DNA of 64,000 nt from RGIG4079 sp045646905 (GTDB taxonomy: Bacteria > Bacteroidota > Bacteroidia > Bacteroidales > Muribaculaceae): assembly GCA_045646905.1 (NCBI GenBank), contig JAZRLP010000026.1, positions 248,001 to 312,000 of the forward strand. Direction: 5' to 3'. This document shows positions 41,951-51,109 of the stretch, one piece after another. Each line of letters opens with the position of its first letter. The first letter of the stretch is position 1. Under the pieces are notes generated by a model. It did not search any database. It was not told the DNA's origin and saw only the letters and a list, made by a program, of their open reading frames with translations. A program made the position numbers and the translations under genes.

Positions 41951-44629
41951 TTAGCGACCGCTTGCAATAACTTTTTCTTTGATGTACTTGTTAAATGCTT
42001 CGTTAGCAAGCAATTCTTCCATAGTCAAGTGCATGCGATAGCGCCAATAGTGGCGTGGGTTAGCTGGCACATTGATTTGTTCTTCGAGTGGGTTTTCACG
42101 ACGAATTTTGCCATCGATAGATAGCCAATCTTGTAATGGGAGAATGCAGAGCATTGATGGAGAGTTGAGGTGAAGGCTCACAATTTTGTCACATACCCAA
42201 GGCTCAGCAAAGTAAGGAGCTTCTCCGCCTGCTTGAAGCATGTTATTGAAGAAGTGTTGAGTCTTTTCGTGGTCTTCTTCCCACCATTGGCGTATGCCAC
42301 CCATGTCGTGAGTAGAGGTAGTACATACCGATTGATATGGATAGTGCCATGTGTTGCCAAATTCGGCTTTTGGATCCTTTGGCATGCGTTGAATTTCAAG
42401 TGAAAGGATTTGTAGGGCACTCATCACGGCAGGAACGCAATCGGGAATCATACCGAGGTCTTCAGCACACACAAGCATATCGGTAGCATCGGTCAATGCT
42501 GGAAGTTTCCACATTGCTTTGCCATACCAGAAGTCGTTGTGACGATGATAGAAGAAGTCGTTGTAAAGACGATCGAAGCACCATTTTTCATAGTCGTTTA
42601 ATGAACGATATATATAGGTGAATTGAGCCGAGATGCGTGGGTGATATTTGCCTTTTTCTTCGGGGTCTTCGATAAAGAGGACATCATCGATGATGCCGAG
42701 AAGGGCATTGCATATTTTGTCGTTTTTCTCGTTCTTTTCTTGCGTTGCGAAGTAGTTAACAACTTTGCGTTGAGTATTGAACTCTTCTTTGAGTTTATAA
42801 CGGCCATAACCTACGCTATTAAGGAATACATTGCGCACTTCATCGGTGTATTCGCCAAAGAAGTCGTGCAAGAAGTAATCCATGATGTATGGAGTAGTTT
42901 GCAAGTCAACATCAATCCAGAAGTCGTAGTTGTAACGCAACTCTTCGGGAGTGAATGGTAGAGCTGGGCTAAATACGCCGAGCAAACCATGAACTGCGTC
43001 CATAGGAATTTGCCATATGCGGAAGAAACCAAGCACATGGTCAATGCGATAAGCATCAAAATATTCCGACATTTTGCGGAAGCGTGCTTTCCACCATGCA
43101 AAACCATCCTTGTTCATCTCTTCCCAGTTATATGTTGGGAAGCCCCAGTTTTGACCTAATACAGAGAAATCATCGGGTGGAGCACCGGCTTGACAGTCCA
43201 TATTGAACAAGCGTGGAGAAATCCAAGCGTCAACACTTGTACGAGAGATACCGATGGGGATATCGCCTTTGATTGCTACGCCTTTGCGGTGAGCATAATC
43301 GCGCACATGGCGCATTTGTTTGTCGAGGTTGAATTGTATATAATATACATAGTTGATTTCAGATTGGTGCTCTTTAACAAATTTGGCAACTTTCTTCTCA
43401 TCATAGTTGGCATATTCACCCCAATTCATAAAGTCGGGAGTTTGGAATTTGTCGCGAAGCACGCAGAATGCAGCATATGGAGTGAGCCAATCGGCGTTGC
43501 GTTCAACAAATTCTTTGAAATCTTTTGATGCTACAACTTTGTCGCCTTCTTGAGCAAAGATTTCACGAGTAAATGCAATTTTTCCTTGATTTACGCGCTC
43601 GTAATCAATCTCTTTTAGCTCGTTAAGTTCCTTGCCGAGATTATCGTAGTAGGCTTGGCGTTCTGCATTATTCAATGTTCCAAGTTCTTGCAAACGCATA
43701 TACATAGGGTGTAATGCGAATGTAGAATTTGCATTATATGGATAAGAATCGGTCCAAGTGTGGGTCATTGTGGTGTCATTGATTGGAAGAAGTTGAAGAA
43801 CTTTTTGTCCGGTCATTTCGGCCCAATCAATCATTTTTTTCAAGTCATAGAAATCACCTGCACCAAAATCATCTTCAGTACGCATTGAGAATACAGGGAT
43901 TGCCACGCCAGCACCGCGCCATGGCGCAAGAGGGTTGATAAATCTCAATCCCGAAACAACCATTACTTCATTTTTTTGTGAAGGAACATTTGTAAATACT
44001 CGGTTGTTGCCACCTTCCCATGCCACAACTTCATGACTATCTTTCTTTAAAATCAAGAATTTGTATTCAAAGTTTGGTTCAAGGCTTTTAAATTCAATGT
44101 TTACATCCCATTCGGGGAATGCTGCATCGTTCATTACAACAGCCTTGCTTGCATCCCACTTGCCAAGGGCATCAATGTCACCACTGATAGCAAGAACTTC
44201 ATCACTATTTACTACTGGAGCTGTGACGCGAATATTAACAATACCATATTTCATTGTTAATGGTTTGTCTTGGTTCTCGCGATGGCATATACAATCGGTA
44301 AAAGCTGATGAATAATATGGTTTATCCCAAGGTTGGTCTTGCCAACGATCTATAATTTCGTAGTTTTTGGCACTACGACCACGGCGGAAGTTGTGACCTT
44401 TTCCCCATTCTTTTTTTGTATAACCATTTTCATGTTTAATAAAATAATGGTATTGGAAATCGGGAGTAGAGTCGGCTATGTCAATTTCGATTGACCATGC
44501 TTCATTCCCATTAAGGTTAAGTTTAATTGCTTGGCTTTCGTCGCCATTGCCAAGTTCTGGAATGTTCCCTGACAAGTATACCGATTCGCCCCAATTTGTG
44601 CGGTAGTCGATATTGAATGAAATTTTCAT
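41951..44629 (-). CDS. malQ: 4-alpha-glucanotransferase (GH77) with two N-terminal CBM20 domains
   Basis: An 892-residue cytoplasmic enzyme that moves maltooligosaccharide units between alpha-1,4-glucans in starch or glycogen use. Two CBM20 starch-binding domains fill residues ~1-110 (RTNWGESVYLSGNIPELGNG) and ~125-235 (EVLAISGDIDALGKWDASKA). The GH77 barrel follows, with family blocks AIKGDIPIGISRTSVDAW, YRIDHVLGFFRIW (nucleophile Asp), CAEDLGMIPDCV (acid/base Glu) and TTSTHDMGGIRQWW. This DPE2-like layout is usual in Bacteroidota. Monocistronic; no TAnnTTTG element stands out upstream. Confidence 0.95.
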   Translation of the reverse strand: MKISFNIDYRTNWGESVYLSGNIPELGNGDESQAIKLNLNGNEAWSIEIDIADSTPDFQYHYFIKHENGYTKKEWGKGHNFRRGRSAKNYEIIDRWQDQPWDKPYYSSAFTDCICHRENQDKPLTMKYGIVNIRVTAPVVNSDEVLAISGDIDALGKWDASKAVVMNDAAFPEWDVNIEFKSLEPNFEYKFLILKKDSHEVVAWEGGNNRVFTNVPSQKNEVMVVSGLRFINPLAPWRGAGVAIPVFSMRTEDDFGAGDFYDLKKMIDWAEMTGQKVLQLLPINDTTMTHTWTDSYPYNANSTFALHPMYMRLQELGTLNNAERQAYYDNLGKELNELKEIDYERVNQGKIAFTREIFAQEGDKVVASKDFKEFVERNADWLTPYAAFCVLRDKFQTPDFMNWGEYANYDEKKVAKFVKEHQSEINYVYYIQFNLDKQMRHVRDYAHRKGVAIKGDIPIGISRTSVDAWISPRLFNMDCQAGAPPDDFSVLGQNWGFPTYNWEEMNKDGFAWWKARFRKMSEYFDAYRIDHVLGFFRIWQIPMDAVHGLLGVFSPALPFTPEELRYNYDFWIDVDLQTTPYIMDYFLHDFFGEYTDEVRNVFLNSVGYGRYKLKEEFNTQRKVVNYFATQEKNEKNDKICNALLGIIDDVLFIEDPEEKGKYHPRISAQFTYIYRSLNDYEKWCFDRLYNDFFYHRHNDFWYGKAMWKLPALTDATDMLVCAEDLGMIPDCVPAVMSALQILSLEIQRMPKDPKAEFGNTWHYPYQSVCTTSTHDMGGIRQWWEEDHEKTQHFFNNMLQAGGEAPYFAEPWVCDKIVSLHLNSPSMLCILPLQDWLSIDGKIRRENPLEEQINVPANPRHYWRYRMHLTMEELLANEAFNKYIKEKVIASGR

Positions 44630-44710
44630 GATTATGATTTTTTACTATGAATTATTATTGTATGATAAGTATCTTTAGAATTACTTGTAAAATTAATCAT
44701 AATTGTAATA

Positions 44711-44755
44711 AAAACGGCTAAATTTTGAGGAAATTTTTCAAAATTTAGCCGTTTT
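44711..44755 (-). terminator. Intrinsic terminator of the ribonucleotide reductase gene
   Basis: A perfect 18-bp stem (aaaacggctaaattttga and its complement) with a 9-nt loop, followed on the minus strand by TTATTACAATT. It lies 29 bp after the RNR stop. Confidence 0.85.
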
Positions 44756-44783
44756 GAGGTTTTTTTATGGAGTTATTGCTATC

Positions 44784-47318
44784 TTATCCACATTTAGATG
44801 TGCCACATGAGGTACAAATCAAGCATCCTTCTTGGTAGATTAGAGTCTCTTGTCCGCAGTTAGGACAAGTTTGACCTTTTGCCTTCATACCATTAGGGAG
44901 GTATTTTTTCAATGCGCGTTCAACCCCCATTTTCCATGTGTTGATTGACTGACTATCAAGCTCAAGACTACCGATTAGTTTCAATACTTGGTCAATAGGC
45001 ATGCCATAACGCAATACGCCTGAAATAAGTTTTGCATAGTTCCAATATTCAGGATTGAATTTATCTGATAGACCTTCAATTGTTGTTTTGTATCCGCGTT
45101 TGTTGATGAATTGGAAGTCATATCGTTTATTGCCGTTTTCGTCGATAGCTTTGATGATTTTACCGCGAGTTACTGATTTAGGGCAGAAGATGCCATCTTC
45201 ATCGTCGGCAAGACCAGTGAAAATTTCGTATGGTTCACCATCAATCAAACCAACAAATGCAATCCATTTTTCTTTGTTGTTTTGGAATCTAACTACATCG
45301 GCCTCAAGTTCGATAGGTCGTTTTGCAACATGAGGTTTAATCTCTTCAACTTGGTTGTCATTCTTTTTATTGTCGATAGAAACCAATACTCCAGCACGCG
45401 AACCATCACGATATACGGTACATCCTTTACAACCCGATTTCCACGCTTCAACATAGAGGTTGTTAACAAGCTCTTCGCTCACATCAGCTGGAAGGTTGAT
45501 TGTAACCGAAATTGAGTGGTCAACCCATTTTTGTACACGCCCTTGCATTTTGACCTTTTCAAGCCAGTTAACATCGTTAGAAGTTGCTTTGTTGTATGGC
45601 GATTTTGCAACGAGTTCATCAAGTTCTTCTTGTGTGTAGTTGCTTTTGATTTCAATATTATTGATTTTCATCCACTCAATAAATTTGGGGTGATAAACAA
45701 TGTATTCTTCAAAAGCGTCACCTGTTTCGTCAACAAAGTCAACATGTACATCGGTATCATTGGGGTTTACTTTGCGACGGCGTTTATATACTGGTAAGAA
45801 TACAGGCTCGATACCAGATGTTGTGCGAGTCATCAAACTTGTTGTGCCAGTGGGCGCAATGGTGAGACATGCAATGTTGCGGCGACCATATTTCACCATG
45901 TTTTCGTACAATTCGGGAGAAACTTCTTTTAAACGATTGATGAAAGGGTTGTTTTTTTCGCGTTCAGCATCAAAAATTTCAAAAGCACCGCGTTGGCGAG
46001 CCAATTCAACTGAAGAGCCATAAGCAGCAACGGCAAGTGTTTGGTGTACTTTTTCAGAGAAATCGGTGGCTTCGGGTGTTCCATAACGAAGACCGAGAGC
46101 TGCAAGCATATCACCTTCGGCAGTAGTTCCCACGCCTGTGCGACGGCCTTTGAGGGTTTTTGTTCTAATTTTATCCCAAAGATTACGCTCGATTGATTTT
46201 ACTTCTTCGGTTTCAGGGTCTGAATCGATTTTTTCAAGAATCTTATCGATTTTTTCCATTTCAAGGTCGATAATGTCATCCATGATGCGTTGTGCTTTAG
46301 CAACATGAGTCTTGAATAAATCAAAATCAAAGTATGCTTCAGGAGTAAACGGATTTACTACATATGAATATAGGTTGATAGCAAGAAGACGGCAGCTATC
46401 GTATGGGCATAATGGGATTTCGCCACAAGGGTTAGTTGAGATGGTACGGAAACCAAGATCGGCATAGCAATCGGGAACTGATTCGCGTGTAATAGTATCC
46501 CAGAATAAGATGCCTGGCTCGGCCGATTTCCACGCATTATGGATAATTTTAGCCCAGATTTCTGAAGCATTAACCTCTTTAGTCATTACTGGGTTTGGGC
46601 TATCAACTGGATATTGTTGAATATATGGTTTGCCTTCTATCGCTGCTTGCATAAAGGCATCGTCAATTCTGACAGATACATTAGCACCTGTTACCTTTCC
46701 TTCGGTCATTTTTGCATCAATAAAAGACTCTGAATCGGGGTGCTTGATGCTAACAGAGATCATAAGTGCACCACGGCGTCCATCTTGAGCAACTTCGCGG
46801 GTTGAGTTTGAATATCGTTCCATAAATGGGACGAGACCAGTTGATGTGAGAGCAGAATTCTTTACGGGAGTCCCTTTTGGACGAATATGTGATAAATCGT
46901 GTCCTACACCTCCACGACGCTTCATTAATTGCACTTGCTCCTCGTCAATACGAATGATGCCACCGTAAGAGTCGGGGTTGCCATCAATCCCGATAACGAA
47001 ACAGTTAGAGAGTGACCCCACTTGGTGATTGTTGCCAATCCCCGACATAGGGCTACCTTGGGGTACGATGTATTGAAAGTTTTTAAGTAATCCCATGAGT
47101 TCTTCTTTTGACATGGGAGACTCATATTTATTTTCAATACGAACGATTTCATCGGCGATACGATTGTGCATATCGTCGGGTGTTTGTTCGTAAATATTTC
47201 CGTAAGAGTCTTTAAGGGCATATTTGTTTACCCATACGCGAGCAGCAAGCTCATCTCCACCGAAATATTTAAGAGAGGCTTCAAATGCCTCATCATAAGT
47301 GTAGGTTTTTTGTTCCAC
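44784..47318 (-). CDS. nrdJ: Adenosylcobalamin-dependent ribonucleotide reductase (class II)
   Basis: An 844-residue class II RNR that reduces ribonucleotides to deoxyribonucleotides with coenzyme B12 as radical source, so it works with or without oxygen. Visible motifs include RRGGVGHDLSHIRPKGTPVKNSAL, STREVAQDGRRGALMISVSI, the active-site stretch STNPCGEIPLCPYDSCRL and the loop IAPTGTTSLMTRTTSGIEPVF. The C-terminus carries a zinc-like CPNCG...CTSCGTSKCG with the redox cysteines. The start is a GTG at 47318 with no near ATG. I see no cobalamin riboswitch upstream; a TAAATTTG lies at 47417..47424, and two operator-like repeats lie beyond it. Confidence 0.94.
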   Translation of the reverse strand: MEQKTYTYDEAFEASLKYFGGDELAARVWVNKYALKDSYGNIYEQTPDDMHNRIADEIVRIENKYESPMSKEELMGLLKNFQYIVPQGSPMSGIGNNHQVGSLSNCFVIGIDGNPDSYGGIIRIDEEQVQLMKRRGGVGHDLSHIRPKGTPVKNSALTSTGLVPFMERYSNSTREVAQDGRRGALMISVSIKHPDSESFIDAKMTEGKVTGANVSVRIDDAFMQAAIEGKPYIQQYPVDSPNPVMTKEVNASEIWAKIIHNAWKSAEPGILFWDTITRESVPDCYADLGFRTISTNPCGEIPLCPYDSCRLLAINLYSYVVNPFTPEAYFDFDLFKTHVAKAQRIMDDIIDLEMEKIDKILEKIDSDPETEEVKSIERNLWDKIRTKTLKGRRTGVGTTAEGDMLAALGLRYGTPEATDFSEKVHQTLAVAAYGSSVELARQRGAFEIFDAEREKNNPFINRLKEVSPELYENMVKYGRRNIACLTIAPTGTTSLMTRTTSGIEPVFLPVYKRRRKVNPNDTDVHVDFVDETGDAFEEYIVYHPKFIEWMKINNIEIKSNYTQEELDELVAKSPYNKATSNDVNWLEKVKMQGRVQKWVDHSISVTINLPADVSEELVNNLYVEAWKSGCKGCTVYRDGSRAGVLVSIDNKKNDNQVEEIKPHVAKRPIELEADVVRFQNNKEKWIAFVGLIDGEPYEIFTGLADDEDGIFCPKSVTRGKIIKAIDENGNKRYDFQFINKRGYKTTIEGLSDKFNPEYWNYAKLISGVLRYGMPIDQVLKLIGSLELDSQSINTWKMGVERALKKYLPNGMKAKGQTCPNCGQETLIYQEGCLICTSCGTSKCG

Positions 47319-47416
47319 GATTTAAATTGTTTAGAAAGGATTTGAGGTTAGATTTTATTTGAAAAGAGTTGCTTAAAAAATTACTCTGCAAAATTCTAAA
47401 AAATATTTTATCTATC

Positions 47417-47424
47417 CAAATTTA
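47417..47424 (-). promoter_or_regulatory. Candidate -7 element of nrdJ
   Basis: TAAATTTG on the minus strand matches TAnnTTTG, with ATTG 18 bp upstream. It predicts a leader of about 95 nt. Confidence 0.4.
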
Positions 47425-47451
47425 AAAACAAATATTTTTCTACAATTTCAT

Positions 47452-47538
47452 AAAGTTTTCCAAAACGAAAAACGAAGTCATTGAAATATAGGGCGTTATG
47501 GTTTTTGTAAATTGAAAAAGTTTTCCAAAACAAAAAAC
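47452..47538. repeat. Pair of 22-bp operator-like direct repeats
   Basis: The sequence aaagttttccaaaac followed by (g/a)aaaaac occurs at 47452..47473 and 47517..47538 with 21 of 22 bases identical and starts 65 bp apart. Each copy contains the inverted repeat GTTTT-CC-AAAAC. Position upstream of both divergent promoters suggests regulator sites, but no regulator is identified. Confidence 0.55.
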
Positions 47539-47575
47539 ATGCGTGAAACATGTGTGATTTTGTTAGTGTAAATTA

Positions 47576-47607
47576 TTTGCGTTATGCGCGTAGATTTTGT
47601 ATTTTTG
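47576..47607 (+). promoter_or_regulatory. Two-part promoter of the nitroreductase gene
   Basis: TTTG (47576..47579), a 20-bp spacer and TATTTTTG (47600..47607); start near 47613, leader about 18 nt. Confidence 0.7.
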
Positions 47608-47630
47608 TAGCATAATTAAAATAAAAGGTT

Positions 47631-48380
47631 ATGGATGATAAAAATTTCTTTTTAAATCGTCGAACTTATCGACAATATGCTAATGAGGTAATTTCTGATG
47701 AGATTATTGGGCAAATGTTGACAGAAGCATCTCACGCTCCTACTACTGGAAATATGCAACTATATAGCGTTGTGACAACTCGCTCGCAAGAAGGGAAGGA
47801 AAAATTGTCACCAGCGCACTTTAATCAGCCCTCGGTAAAGGGGTGTGATGTCGTTTTGACTTTTTGTGCCGATTTTAATAGATTTGTGCATTGGTGTGAG
47901 GTGAGTGATGCTAATCCAGGTTATGATAATTTTCAATCATTCATGACTGCAGTGCTTGATGTTACAATTTTTGCACAACAATTTTGTACTATTGCCGAAA
48001 TGCGAGGATATGGTTGTTGTTATTTGGGGACTACTACATATAACGCTCCTCAAATTGCAGATGCGTTGGATTTACCAAAAAGGGTGGTGCCGGTAATTAC
48101 AATTACTCTTGGTGTGCCAATGGGTGATGCTCCAAAAAGTGATCGCCTTCCTTTGGATGCAATTTTGCATAAGGAAGTCTATCAAGATTATACCGAAGAT
48201 CAAATAAAAAGGTTGTATGCCGAGAAAGAGGCTCGTGAAGATAGTAAGCGTTTTGTTGAAGAGAATAATAAGCAATCATTGGCTCAGGTTTTTACCGATG
48301 TGCGTTATACAAAACAGGCTAATGAGGCTTTTTCAAAGATTTATTTAGATTTTATTAAAAATAGAAAGTTTGAGTTTTAG
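47631..48380 (+). CDS. Nitroreductase family FMN-dependent oxidoreductase
   Basis: A 249-residue NfsA/FRP-like nitroreductase, using FMN and NAD(P)H to reduce nitro compounds, quinones or flavin. FMN-binding residues are visible at the start (NRRTYRQYANEVISDE, with the RRTYR phosphate-binding Arg cluster), in SHAPTTGNMQLYSVVTT, and in the glycine-rich CCYLGTTTYNAPQIADAL. The C-terminal ~50 residues are helical and charged, like the excursion of NfsA-type proteins. The physiological substrate is unknown. Its own two-part promoter is divergent from nrdJ. Confidence 0.9.
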   Translation: MDDKNFFLNRRTYRQYANEVISDEIIGQMLTEASHAPTTGNMQLYSVVTTRSQEGKEKLSPAHFNQPSVKGCDVVLTFCADFNRFVHWCEVSDANPGYDNFQSFMTAVLDVTIFAQQFCTIAEMRGYGCCYLGTTTYNAPQIADALDLPKRVVPVITITLGVPMGDAPKSDRLPLDAILHKEVYQDYTEDQIKRLYAEKEAREDSKRFVEENNKQSLAQVFTDVRYTKQANEAFSKIYLDFIKNRKFEF

Positions 48381-48401
48381 TGGCATAAATATATGAGTAA
48401 A

Positions 48402-48440
48402 AAATGCTGAAGAAATCCATTCTTCAGCATTTGTTTTTTG
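48402..48440. terminator. Bidirectional terminator between nitroreductase and dnaA
   Basis: A perfect 12-bp stem (aaatgctgaaga / tcttcagcattt) with a 7-nt loop, T-rich on both outer sides, placed between two convergent stops. Confidence 0.85.
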
Positions 48441-48457
48441 TATATGTGTAATATAGT

Positions 48458-49840
48458 TTACTTTAGCGATTCTTCTATCTTTTTGAGGTCTTCTTGAAGT
48501 TGTTTCTCAAATGCAAGACGCTCATCAATGTTATTGCATGCATGTAGTACAGTGGCATGGGTGCGAGAAAGTCGAGTGCCTATTGCGGTGAGAGGCATTT
48601 TTGCTAATTTTTTAGATAAATACATTATCATTTGTCGAGCATCAGATATCTCGCGTTTGCGCGTTTTGGTGAATATTTGGTCGGGATCGATTTGGTAGAA
48701 TGAACACACTTCTTGTGTAATCATTTCAAAGTTAATCTGTTTCTTATTTACTTTAATCGCATTGGCGAGAACATTTTTTGCTAAATCAACTGTGATTTCT
48801 TGATTGAGAACTGTGGCATGTGCCATAAGAGAAACAATGATTCCCTCAAGCTCTCGTATGCTGTCGGTTACATTTGTAGCAATGTAGTCAAGTACTTCGG
48901 AAGGGATTGAGAGGCCATCTTGTTCTGCTTTTTGGGTTAAAATTCCTTTGCGAAGTTCATAGTCGGGACGCTCAAGCTCAGCGGTCATACCCCATTTGAA
49001 TCGAGATAATAAACGGGCTTCCATTCCTTCCATTTGAGATGGACAACAATCACTTGAGAGTATTAATTGTTTTTGGTTTTGATGTAAATGGTTGAAAATA
49101 TGGAAGAAAGTGTTTTGTGTGCGTTGCTTTCCAATCAAATCTTGGATGTCGTCAATAATCAAAGTATCTATGCTTTGATAGAAATTGATGAATTCATTGA
49201 TTTTACCTCGGGCAACGGCAGCAGTGTATTGGCTCTCAAATAAGCGAGCTGTTACATAAAGAACTCGGCTTTGAGGGTCCTTTTCTTTGATGCGAATACC
49301 AATGGCTTGAATTAAGTGGGTTTTGCCAACGCCAGTGGGACCAAACACAAATAAAGGATTGAATGTTTTGCAATTGGGGTTTGTTGCAATAGCCTCTCCG
49401 ATAGTTCGAGCAATCTTGTTGCTGTTACTCCCACAATAGTTCTCAAAGTTGTATCGAGGGTTGAGTTGTGAATCAATGTCTTCTTGTTGCTGTTGTTGAA
49501 AAGGATTTGCTGGATTTGCTGTTTGAGATACAATGGTTTGACTCGGTTTAGAACTCTTTACTTTGACGCTTGTTGAGGGCTCATTTGAAACTTGGTTGTA
49601 TCCGTAATATAATTGAACATTTTCTCCATAGAATTTATGAAGAGCGATAGAAATCAATTTGAAATATCTGTTTTCAAATTGTTCCACAAAATAGGGTGAT
49701 GGTACAAGTAGTGTTAGTGTATCATCTTTATAGCTTAAAGATGTGATATCTTTAAACCAAGCGTCAAATTGTTCCGCGGGAATGTTGTCTTTGAAAAATT
49801 CAAGACATTCTTCCCACATTTTTTCGTGAGTCTTATCCAT
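48458..49840 (-). CDS. dnaA: Chromosomal replication initiator DnaA
   Basis: A 460-residue AAA+ initiator that binds DnaA boxes and opens oriC. Domain I occupies about residues 1-85 and domain II is a short Gln-rich linker (NPFQQQQQED). Domain III carries the Walker A loop FGPTGVGKTHLIQAIG, Walker B LIIDDIQDL, and arginine-finger region ARLLSRFKWGM. Domain IV holds the DNA-binding signature LSRTHATVLHACNNIDE. Full length. It is monocistronic, not in a dnaA-dnaN cluster, as is usual in Bacteroidota. Confidence 0.98.
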   Translation of the reverse strand: MDKTHEKMWEECLEFFKDNIPAEQFDAWFKDITSLSYKDDTLTLLVPSPYFVEQFENRYFKLISIALHKFYGENVQLYYGYNQVSNEPSTSVKVKSSKPSQTIVSQTANPANPFQQQQQEDIDSQLNPRYNFENYCGSNSNKIARTIGEAIATNPNCKTFNPLFVFGPTGVGKTHLIQAIGIRIKEKDPQSRVLYVTARLFESQYTAAVARGKINEFINFYQSIDTLIIDDIQDLIGKQRTQNTFFHIFNHLHQNQKQLILSSDCCPSQMEGMEARLLSRFKWGMTAELERPDYELRKGILTQKAEQDGLSIPSEVLDYIATNVTDSIRELEGIIVSLMAHATVLNQEITVDLAKNVLANAIKVNKKQINFEMITQEVCSFYQIDPDQIFTKTRKREISDARQMIMYLSKKLAKMPLTAIGTRLSRTHATVLHACNNIDERLAFEKQLQEDLKKIEESLK

Positions 49841-50177
49841 TGATTTTGTAATAGTTTAGGCAAATCTTTTCAATACAAAGTTGAGGCTTTTTTTTTAGAA
49901 AAACAATTGTAAAAATATTTGCAAAATATAAATAGTGTGTAATAGTACTGAAAAACAGTGGATTAGAATATAAGGTGCAAAATTATTAAATAAAGGCTTT
50001 AAGTTTGTGCGTTTATGTATTTGAAAGATAGTATATTGTAGGGTATATATGTTTATACTATCGGTCTGTTTTTTATTATTTCTTTTAAGAAAAAAGCTGA
50101 TAAATCATTGCATTAATAAGGAGTTTGATTTATCAGCTTAATTTTTTTCTTATTTAGAATTATTACAAATAACGCTT
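49841..50177. other. Intergenic region upstream of dnaA
   Basis: This 337-bp gap is AT-rich. It contains the MCE-gene terminator hairpin (50094..50139) and a 9-bp inverted repeat (gatagtata at 50027..50035 and tatactatc at 50054..50062). I find no TTATCCACA or one-mismatch cluster that would mark an origin, no clear TAnnTTTG promoter for dnaA, and no open frame of note. Confidence 0.6.
50094..50139 (-). terminator. Intrinsic terminator of the amidase/MCE unit
   Basis: A perfect 14-bp stem (aagctgataaatca / tgatttatcagctt) with an 18-nt loop, followed on the minus strand by TTTTTTCTT. It lies 38 bp after the MCE gene stop. Confidence 0.8.
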
Positions 50178-51089
50178 TTAGAATAATTTGATTGAAATAT
50201 AGCGTTTAGGGTTCTTTTTAATATCAATAAATAGAGAATCAAGATTTCCAACAGCTCCGTTTAAATTATGGTATAATTTATCATCATTCATAAGTAATCC
50301 TAATGATGAGTTTTTATTGCCAAGAGTGGTGTTTAGGTTAGTAGTTAATACTTGAAGATTTTGAGTTGTTGTGGCGATGTTATTCATAGTTGAGTCAATA
50401 GGTAATGTTTTTAATTCCTTTGATACAGTCGCCAAATCTTCTGAGATTTCATTAAGATTAGAAGTGAAATCTTCGACATTGTCAACAACAGGAGGCAATG
50501 TGCCAATAAAGCTATTTAGTTTTTGAGTCGTTTCGTTGAGGTTGCTTGTGATATCATCTAGGCGTTTAATTGATGCATATATTGCTGGATCACCAACAAG
50601 GGTATTAACCGTAGAAAGAAGGGAATCTACCTTTGGAATTATAGAGGTAACTTGGGGAATAACCTCATTAGTTACATTATCCATGAGTCCGGCTGGAGTA
50701 GCTCCAACAATTTTGTCACCTACTTCATAATAGTTCTGTTCAGTACCCATATCAAGAACAATAGAAGCCGAACCAAGTAGGCTGCCAGTTAGGAGTGCTT
50801 TTGTCCCTTTTGGTAGTTTTAGGTCTTTGTCGAGACTTATTTCTACCTTTATATGGCCAGGGTTATCATATTCATATTGAATATCTATAACTTGACCAAT
50901 TTTGTAGCCGTTGACAGTTACTGGAGATGCTATATCTAGCCCGGCTACATTTGTATATGATATATAATAATGGTTAGCGGGCTTGAATATATTTATCCCT
51001 TTTAAGAATTCAATTCCACTAAATAAAATAATTAGTGCTACAATAACACATAGGCCAATAATAACTTCTTTTCTGAAAATCTTTTTCAT
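50178..51089 (-). CDS. MCE-domain lipid-transport protein (MlaD-like)
   Basis: A 303-residue protein with one N-terminal membrane segment (VIIGLCVIVALIILFSGIEFL) and a periplasmic MCE domain (FKPANHYYISYTNVAGLDIASPVTVNGYKIG ... LLGSASIVLDMG). A long helical C-terminal part rich in Thr/Asn/Leu follows, likely trimeric or hexameric needle-like helix. MlaD relatives carry phospholipids between the membranes with an MlaE/MlaF transporter, which is not encoded here. It starts 20 bp after the amidase gene, a pairing common in Bacteroidota. Confidence 0.9.
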   Translation of the reverse strand: MKKIFRKEVIIGLCVIVALIILFSGIEFLKGINIFKPANHYYISYTNVAGLDIASPVTVNGYKIGQVIDIQYEYDNPGHIKVEISLDKDLKLPKGTKALLTGSLLGSASIVLDMGTEQNYYEVGDKIVGATPAGLMDNVTNEVIPQVTSIIPKVDSLLSTVNTLVGDPAIYASIKRLDDITSNLNETTQKLNSFIGTLPPVVDNVEDFTSNLNEISEDLATVSKELKTLPIDSTMNNIATTTQNLQVLTTNLNTTLGNKNSSLGLLMNDDKLYHNLNGAVGNLDSLFIDIKKNPKRYISIKLF

Positions 51090-51109
51090 ATATAATCTGT
51101 TTGTTTTTT

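Larger units (their letters stand above)
47319..47630. other. Divergent intergenic region between nrdJ and the nitroreductase gene
   Basis: This 312-bp AT-rich gap holds a candidate nrdJ -7 element (TAAATTTG on the minus strand, 47417..47424), a pair of 22-bp direct repeats (47452..47473 and 47517..47538), a short doublet acatgcgtg/acatgtgtg (47538..47557), and the two-part nitroreductase promoter. I find no B12-box-like sequence, NrdR-box palindrome or open frame. Confidence 0.6.

Noticed and set aside
44784..44792. A perfect DnaA box TTATCCACA
   Set aside because: It encodes the last Cys-Gly-stop of the ribonucleotide reductase and stands alone; chance is the better explanation.
44784..44885. 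CxxC pairs at the end of the RNR as a separate zinc-finger protein
   Set aside because: They are in frame with the RNR and match the usual C-terminus of class II enzymes.
47319..47630. Cobalamin riboswitch upstream of nrdJ
   Set aside because: No B12-box-like core or the usual long structured leader could be seen.
49841..50177. Replication origin beside dnaA
   Set aside because: No cluster of DnaA boxes, GATC sites or clear AT-rich unwinding element was found; in this phylum oriC need not lie beside dnaA.
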